This document shows, piece after piece, positions 33,330 through 37,943 of a stretch of DNA of 37,943 nucleotides. This DNA comes from CAMAVH01 sp035714115. Its GTDB lineage: Bacteria; Pseudomonadota; Alphaproteobacteria; SMXQ01. Position 1 is the first letter of the stretch. Every line of letters begins with the position of its first letter. The notes beneath the pieces were generated by a model. That model did no database searches. It was not told the DNA's origin and was given only the letters and a program-made list of their open reading frames with translations. The position numbers were made by a program, and so were the translations under genes. Location of the stretch: positions 1-37,943 of the forward strand of contig DASTMO010000052.1 of assembly GCA_035714115.1 (NCBI GenBank), read 5' to 3'.

Positions 33330-34511
33330 ATGCACAGCCCCGCCCCCCCGAGCCTCTCCGCCTTCGCTCGTGAGAAATTGGCCGACATCGCCGCCAAGGA
33401 TTTGACGCGCGCGCTGCGGCCCACCGCGCGCGGACCGATTGTCGGAGATGGCTTGATCGTCGAGCGCGGCGGGAATCGGCTGGTTTCCTTCTCGTGCAAC
33501 GATTACCTGGGCCTCAGCCATCATCCCAAAGTCATCGAGGCCGCCGTCGCCGCGACGCGTGCCTATGGCGCGGGCGCGGGCGCATCGCGCTATGTCACCG
33601 GCGACAACCCGCTCTATCGCGCGGTCGAGACGCGTCTGGCGCGCATCAAAGGCACCGAAGGCGCCATCGTCTTCGGCTCGGGCTATCTCGCCAATCTCGG
33701 CATCATCCCGGCGCTGCTCGGCGAAGGCGACCTGATCGTCGGCGACGAATTGATGCATGCCTGCATGCATGGCGGCTCGCGCCTTTCGCGCGCCAAGATC
33801 ATCCTCTTCCGCCACAACGACGCCGATCATTGCGCCGAGTTGTTGGCGAAACATCGCGCGCAGTACCGCCACTGCATCGTCATGACCGAAGGCGTTTTCA
33901 GCATGGACGGCGATGCCGCCCCGGTGAAGCGGCTGGCGGAGATCGCCAAGCAGCACGACGCCTGGCTCTTCACCGACGACGCCCATGCCTTGGGCGTGAT
34001 CGGAGAGGGCCGCGGCAGCGCTCATGCGGATAAGGCCGATGGCCAAGTGCCGCTGCAGATGGGCACGCTGTCCAAGGCCGTCGGCGCTTACGGCGGTTAT
34101 CTTTGCGCCGACGCCGACACGCTCGATCTGGTGCGCCATCGCGCGCGCAGCCTGATCTATTCGACCGGCCTGCCGCCCGCCGCCTTGGGCGCGGCTGACG
34201 CGGCACTCGAATTGATCGAGACCGACGCCGAGTTGGTCGCCAAACCGCGCGCCAAGGCGCGGCTCTTCACCAGCGCGCTGAATTTGCCGGAGGCGCAGAG
34301 CGCCGTGGTGCCGGTCATGCTCGGCGAGCCGAAGCGCGCGCTGGGTGCGGCGGCGAAGTTGGAAGAGGCCGGCTTCATGGTGGTGGCGATCCGCCCGCCG
34401 ACCGTGCCCGACGGCAGCTCGCGCCTGCGCGTCACCTTCTCGGCCGCCCATGAGGACGCCGACATCGAGCGGCTGGTCGATGCGACACGCAAATTGGGAA
34501 TCGCCGGATGA
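33330..34511 (+). CDS. bioF: 8-amino-7-oxononanoate synthase
   Basis: BioF condenses pimeloyl-ACP or -CoA with L-alanine. This 393-residue alpha-oxoamine synthase has PLP-binding Lys249 in GTLSKAVGAYGGYL, the FTDDAHALGVIGEGRG loop and SCNDYLGLSHHP near the N-terminus. Family length is normal. It overlaps bioD by ATGA (34508-34511). Confidence 0.97.
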   Translation: MHSPAPPSLSAFAREKLADIAAKDLTRALRPTARGPIVGDGLIVERGGNRLVSFSCNDYLGLSHHPKVIEAAVAATRAYGAGAGASRYVTGDNPLYRAVETRLARIKGTEGAIVFGSGYLANLGIIPALLGEGDLIVGDELMHACMHGGSRLSRAKIILFRHNDADHCAELLAKHRAQYRHCIVMTEGVFSMDGDAAPVKRLAEIAKQHDAWLFTDDAHALGVIGEGRGSAHADKADGQVPLQMGTLSKAVGAYGGYLCADADTLDLVRHRARSLIYSTGLPPAALGAADAALELIETDAELVAKPRAKARLFTSALNLPEAQSAVVPVMLGEPKRALGAAAKLEEAGFMVVAIRPPTVPDGSSRLRVTFSAAHEDADIERLVDATRKLGIAG

Positions 34512-35182
34512 GCAGCCTGTTCGTCTCCGCCGCCGGCACCGAGATCGGCAAGACCTTCGTCGCCTGCGCGCTGCTGCATCAATTGCGCCGGCAGAATCGC
34601 AAGCTGCGCGCGCTCAAGCCCGTCATCAGCGGCTACGACCCGCGCGAGGCCGCAACCAGCGACAGCGGCCTGTTGCTGACCGCGCTTGGCCTCGACCCGA
34701 CAGCCGAAGCGGTGGCGCAAATCTCGCCCTGGCGCTTCAAGCTGCCGCTGTCGCCGCATATGGCGGCGAAGCGCGAAGACCGCCGCGTCGATCTCAATCC
34801 GCTGCTGCATTTTTGCAAAAAGGCGCTCGACGACCGCGCGACCTTCACGCTGATCGAAGGCGTCGGTGGCGTCATGGCGCCGCTGAACGACGACGAGACG
34901 GTGATCGACTGGATGGCGGCGCTGAAGATTCCGGCGCTGCTGGTCGGCGGCAGCTATCTCGGCGCCATCAGCCATATGCTGACCGCCGCCGAAACGGTGC
35001 AGCGGCGCGACATCCCGCTCGCCGGCATCGTGCTCAGCGAATCGCCGGAGCAGCCGGTCGAAATGGCGGAGACCGCCGAGACCATCGCGCGCTTTTTGCC
35101 GAAGGTGAAGGTGCTGACCATGCCGCGCCTGGCGCGCTTCACCGATGCGCCGGACCTGACAAGCTTGGTCGAGGGGCTATAA
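34508..35182 (+). CDS. bioD: Dethiobiotin synthetase
   Basis: BioD closes the ureido ring of dethiobiotin with CO2 and ATP. The 224-residue protein has P-loop GTEIGKTF (10-17), the substrate Lys in LKPVISGYDP and EGVGGVMAPLNDDETVIDWM. It is the last gene of bioF-bioD and its 3' end overlaps convergent recR by six bases. bioC/bioH-type genes for the pimelate moiety are not in the window. Confidence 0.96.
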   Translation: MSSLFVSAAGTEIGKTFVACALLHQLRRQNRKLRALKPVISGYDPREAATSDSGLLLTALGLDPTAEAVAQISPWRFKLPLSPHMAAKREDRRVDLNPLLHFCKKALDDRATFTLIEGVGGVMAPLNDDETVIDWMAALKIPALLVGGSYLGAISHMLTAAETVQRRDIPLAGIVLSESPEQPVEMAETAETIARFLPKVKVLTMPRLARFTDAPDLTSLVEGL

Positions 35183-35770
35183 CGGCCGTCTCGCCTTCAA
35201 GGCCGCGCCGAGCGTGCCGTCATCGAGATAGTCGAGCTCGCCGCCGACCGGCACGCCATGGGCCAGGCGGGTGACTTCGACATTGCAGTCGCGCAAGCGG
35301 TCGGTGAGGTAATGGGCCGTGGTCTGACCGTCGACTGTCGCGCCCATGGCGAGGATCACTTCCTTCACCTCGTCGCCGCGCGAGCGGTTGACCAGCTTGC
35401 CGATGGCGAGATCGTCCGGACCGACGCCGTCGAGCGCGGAGAGCACGCCGCCCAGCACATGATATTTGCCGCGAAAGACCCCGGCGCGCTCCAGCGCCCA
35501 GAGATCGGCGACGTCTTCCACCACGCAGATCGTCGCCGCATCGCGGCGACCGTCAGTGCAGATGGCGCAAGGGTCGCTGGTGTCGAGATTGCCGCAGACA
35601 GAGCAGGCGCGCACCTTCTCGGCGGCATCGTTCATCGCCGCCATCAGCGGCTGCATCAGCGATTCGCGCTTCTTGAACAGATGCAGCGCGGCGCGGCGCG
35701 CCGAGCGAGGGCCGAGGCCCGGCAGTTTGGCGAGCAGTTGGATCAGCCGCTCGATCTCGGGACCGCTCAC
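35177..35770 (-). CDS. recR: Recombination mediator RecR
   Basis: RecR works with RecO and RecF to load RecA at gaps. Its 197 residues show the N-terminal helix-hairpin-helix LPGLGPRSARRAALHL, a four-Cys zinc motif (CSVCGNLDTSDPCAIC), and a Toprim domain (TICVVEDVADLWALERAG). Gene order dnaX-ybaB-recR is widely conserved, and here spacing of 19 bases from ybaB suggests one transcript. Confidence 0.98.
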   Translation of the reverse strand: MSGPEIERLIQLLAKLPGLGPRSARRAALHLFKKRESLMQPLMAAMNDAAEKVRACSVCGNLDTSDPCAICTDGRRDAATICVVEDVADLWALERAGVFRGKYHVLGGVLSALDGVGPDDLAIGKLVNRSRGDEVKEVILAMGATVDGQTTAHYLTDRLRDCNVEVTRLAHGVPVGGELDYLDDGTLGAALKARRPL

Positions 35771-35789
35771 AGGCTCACCAGGGGACTTG

Positions 35790-36113
35790 TTAGAACGGCA
35801 GCTTCATGCCGGGCGGCAGCTGCAGGCCGCCGGTGACCTTGGCCATCTCTTCGGCCATGGCCGCTTCGACCTTGGCCTTGGCGTCGTTGAACGCCGCGAC
35901 GATCAGGTCTTCCAGCACCTCGACTTCGTCACGATCGACGATGGCCGGATCGACCTTGAGCTTGCGCAGCTCGCCCTTGCCGTTGAGCGTGATCTTGACC
36001 ATGCCGCCGCCGGACTGGCCGTCGACTTCCATCTCGCTCATCTTGGCCTGCATCTCAGCCATCTTGGACTGCATCTGCTGGGCCTGCTTGAGCATGTTGC
36101 CGAGGTTTTTCAT
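35790..36113 (-). CDS. Nucleoid-associated protein, YbaB/EbfC family
   Basis: A 107-residue protein with the YbaB pattern: NLGNMLKQAQQMQSKMAEMQAKMSEMEVDGQSGGGMVKITLNGKGELRKLKVDPAIV. It begins with a coiled-coil helix pair followed by a small beta-sheet. Family members form dimers that bind DNA. Its ATG shares one base with the dnaX stop (TGATG), so it is coupled to dnaX, and it is followed by recR. Confidence 0.97.
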   Translation of the reverse strand: MKNLGNMLKQAQQMQSKMAEMQAKMSEMEVDGQSGGGMVKITLNGKGELRKLKVDPAIVDRDEVEVLEDLIVAAFNDAKAKVEAAMAEEMAKVTGGLQLPPGMKLPF

Positions 36114-37943
36114 CAGCGAAAATCTCCGTCTGGGTCGGGCATGTCGCCGCCGTAAGCGCCCTCGTCGGGCGGCGGCGCGTCATCGAAAGCGGGGGCTTCG
36201 TCGGTGCCAATTTCGTCCGTCAGCGGAACCTCGCCGTCGAAGCCTTCGGCCGCGTTGGGCATGGCGTCGGCAAAGGCCGGCTGGCCGGATTTGACGCCGA
36301 CGATCTTGGCGCCGGGGAACATCTGCATGGCCGCGCGCACGAACGGATGAGCGGCGGCTTGCGCCATCTCGCTGCTCTTGCGCTGCGCCGCCTGTTCGCC
36401 GAGCGACGGCTCGCCGCGCTCTTGCGAGATCACGACGACCCAGCGCTGGCCGGTCCATTCGGTCAGGCGCGCGCCGACGCGGCTGGCGAAATCGCGCGGC
36501 ACATGCGGCTCGGGGCGCAGCTCGACGCGGCCCGGCTCGAAGCGCACGAGATGCGTGTCGTTGAACAGCAGATCGAACAGCAGCGCCTCACGCTTGCGGT
36601 CGAACAGCTGGGCGACGTCGCGATAGCTCTGCGGCATCGGAATAACATCGCCCATCGGCTGGGCTTGCGGCACTTGCGCAGCGGCGGGGGCGGACTGCGC
36701 GCCTCCGTTCACCACCATCATCGTCGGCGCGTTCATGGGGGCCGAAGAAACAGTCGTGCTAGAAACAGCCCGCGTCGCGCCGCCGTTCGGCGCGGCAGCT
36801 CCAGCAGAGGCGCGCGGCGCGGAAGCCGTACCGCCGTTCGCGGTCAGCGTTTTCACCAGATCGCCCGGCGGCGGCAGTTCGGCAGCATAGGCGAGGCGCA
36901 CCAGGATCATCTCGGCGGCCTGCATCGGATTAGGCGCGGACTGCGTTTCTTGCAGACCCTTGAGCAGCATCTGCCAGGCGCGCGCCAAAGCGGGCATGGA
37001 GAGGCTCTCGGCCAAGCCCGCGCCGCGCACGCGTTCGGCTTCCGGAACGGTGACGTCCTTCGCCACATCGGGCGCGACCTTGATGCGCGTGATCCAATGG
37101 ACCAATTCGAGCAAGTCTTCGATCACGGTGGCGGCATCGGCGCCGGCGACATGCTGCTCGGCCAACACGGCGAGCGCCTTGGGCGTGTCGCCCTTCATCA
37201 CCGCCTCGAACAGGTCGAAGACGCGGGTGCGGTCGGCGAGGCCGAGCATGTCGCGCACCAGCGCCTCGCCGATGGTCTTGGCCTCGGCGCCGAGGCCGTG
37301 CGAGATCGCCTGATCGAGAATGGAGAGGCCGTCGCGCGCCGAGCCGTCGGCGGCGCGCGCGATCAGCGCCAGGGCGGCCGGCTCGATGGCCGCGCCTTCC
37401 TTGGCGGCGACGTCGCCGAGCAGTTTCTGCAGCTCCGCTTCATCGAAGCGGCGCAGATCGAAGCGCTGGCAGCGCGACAGCACCGTGATCGGGATCTTGC
37501 GCGATTCGGTGGTGGCGAAGATGAACTTCACATGCTCGGGCGGCTCTTCCAGCGTCTTCAACAAAGCGTTGAAGGCGTTGTTCGACAGCATGTGCACTTC
37601 GTCGATGATGTAGACCTTGTAGCGCGCCATCTGCGGGCGATAGCGCACGCCCTCGATCAGCTCACGAACGTCATCGACGCCAGTGCGCGACGCCGCGTCC
37701 ATCTCCAACACGTCGACATGGCGGTCTTCGGCGATGGCGACGCAATTGTCGCAGACGCCACAAGGCTCCGGCGTCGGGCCGCCCTTGCCGTCCGGCCCGG
37801 TGCAATTGAGCGCTCGGGCGATGATGCGGGCGGTCGTCGTCTTGCCGACGCCGCGCACGCCGGTGAGCATATAGGCTTGGGCGATGCGGCCGGTGGCAAA
37901 AGCGTTGGCCAAGGTCTGCACCATGGCCTCCTGGCCGATCAGA
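36113..37943 (-). CDS. dnaX: DNA polymerase III gamma/tau subunit, 5' end cut by the window
   Basis: The frame is open to the window end; residues LIGQEA before the Met at 37924 show that this Met is internal. The AAA+ clamp-loader domain has Walker A GVRGVGKTTT, four zinc-binding Cys (ALNCTG, CGVCDNC), DEVHMLS and the sensor-1 region IFATTESRKIP. Domain III follows, then an Ala/Pro-rich linker and a tau-type C-terminal domain that should bind the polymerase alpha subunit. Full tau is encoded; no A6G-type slippery site for a shorter gamma form was noticed. It leads dnaX-ybaB-recR. Confidence 0.97.
   Translation of the reverse strand, partial: LIGQEAMVQTLANAFATGRIAQAYMLTGVRGVGKTTTARIIARALNCTGPDGKGGPTPEPCGVCDNCVAIAEDRHVDVLEMDAASRTGVDDVRELIEGVRYRPQMARYKVYIIDEVHMLSNNAFNALLKTLEEPPEHVKFIFATTESRKIPITVLSRCQRFDLRRFDEAELQKLLGDVAAKEGAAIEPAALALIARAADGSARDGLSILDQAISHGLGAEAKTIGEALVRDMLGLADRTRVFDLFEAVMKGDTPKALAVLAEQHVAGADAATVIEDLLELVHWITRIKVAPDVAKDVTVPEAERVRGAGLAESLSMPALARAWQMLLKGLQETQSAPNPMQAAEMILVRLAYAAELPPPGDLVKTLTANGGTASAPRASAGAAAPNGGATRAVSSTTVSSAPMNAPTMMVVNGGAQSAPAAAQVPQAQPMGDVIPMPQSYRDVAQLFDRKREALLFDLLFNDTHLVRFEPGRVELRPEPHVPRDFASRVGARLTEWTGQRWVVVISQERGEPSLGEQAAQRKSSEMAQAAAHPFVRAAMQMFPGAKIVGVKSGQPAFADAMPNAAEGFDGEVPLTDEIGTDEAPAFDDAPPPDEGAYGGDMPDPDGDFR

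Noticed and set aside
31081..33405. 774-codon + strand open frame antisense to bioA and bioB
   Set aside because: Both strands stay open because of high G+C and codon bias. The - strand matches BioA and BioB in full; the + strand product is Arg/His/Asp-rich with no domain.
36113..37943. Programmed frameshift in dnaX giving a gamma form
   Set aside because: No A-rich slippery heptamer or following hairpin was seen in the visible part.

Overview
The window is a GC-rich (roughly two-thirds G+C by eye) stretch of bacterial chromosome, almost fully coding. Both ends cut a gene. Gene content and order point to an alphaproteobacterium, most like the Rhodospirillales: rpmH-rnpA-yidD-yidC-engB-argB in one run, a HAD nucleotidase next to dapD-dapE, def-fmt-truA, dnaX-ybaB-recR, an Atm1-type exporter and a DUF2336 protein beside cyclic-di-GMP genes. 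No insertion sequence, prophage, integrase or CRISPR array was seen. The genus is inference only.

Layout. 1-3245: the 3' part of a membrane histidine kinase, convergent with an Atm1-like ABC exporter. 3412-6749 (- strand): a Spy/CpxP-like periplasmic protein, then an ECF sigma factor, a probable membrane anti-sigma factor and a membrane-anchored CpxP/CnrX-like sensor joined by ATGA overlaps, with a YpfJ-type metalloprotease alongside. 6867-9245: tRNA-Arg(ACG), an unknown lipoprotein with a long structured leader and a clear terminator, and a cysteine hydrolase. 9256-13392 (- strand): panC, panB, a trans-aconitate methyltransferase-like gene and a second orphan histidine kinase. 13634-18020 (+): the rpmH-to-argB run, with a strong promoter in front and a bidirectional terminator behind.

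18022-22663 (- strand): three overlapping genes for an EAL protein, a PAS-GAF-GGDEF protein and a DUF2336 repeat protein. 22832-26478 (+): HAD nucleotidase, dapD, dapE and an unknown membrane protein. 26508-26957 (- strand): an unknown 149-residue protein preceded by a 143-bp AT-rich island (about 27% G+C) with two 13-bp palindromes whose centres are 22 bp apart. 27101-29315 (- strand): def-fmt-truA. 29445-30890: rmuC. 30898-35182: bioB-bioA divergent from bioF-bioD, which gives the four late steps of biotin synthesis. 35177-37943 (- strand): dnaX (cut by the window end), ybaB and recR.

How the genes work together. Most of the window is housekeeping: membrane insertion and RNA processing (rnpA, yidC, yidD), cofactor synthesis (panBC, bioABFD), lysine and arginine synthesis (dapDE, argB), protein N-terminus processing (def, fmt), and DNA replication and repair (dnaX, ybaB, recR, rmuC). 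The parts that could hold something new are the ECF sigma/anti-sigma/sensor/Spy envelope-stress module, the EAL-GGDEF-DUF2336 module, and the AT-rich palindromic island with its unknown gene. I did not find a clearly novel defence or mobile system.
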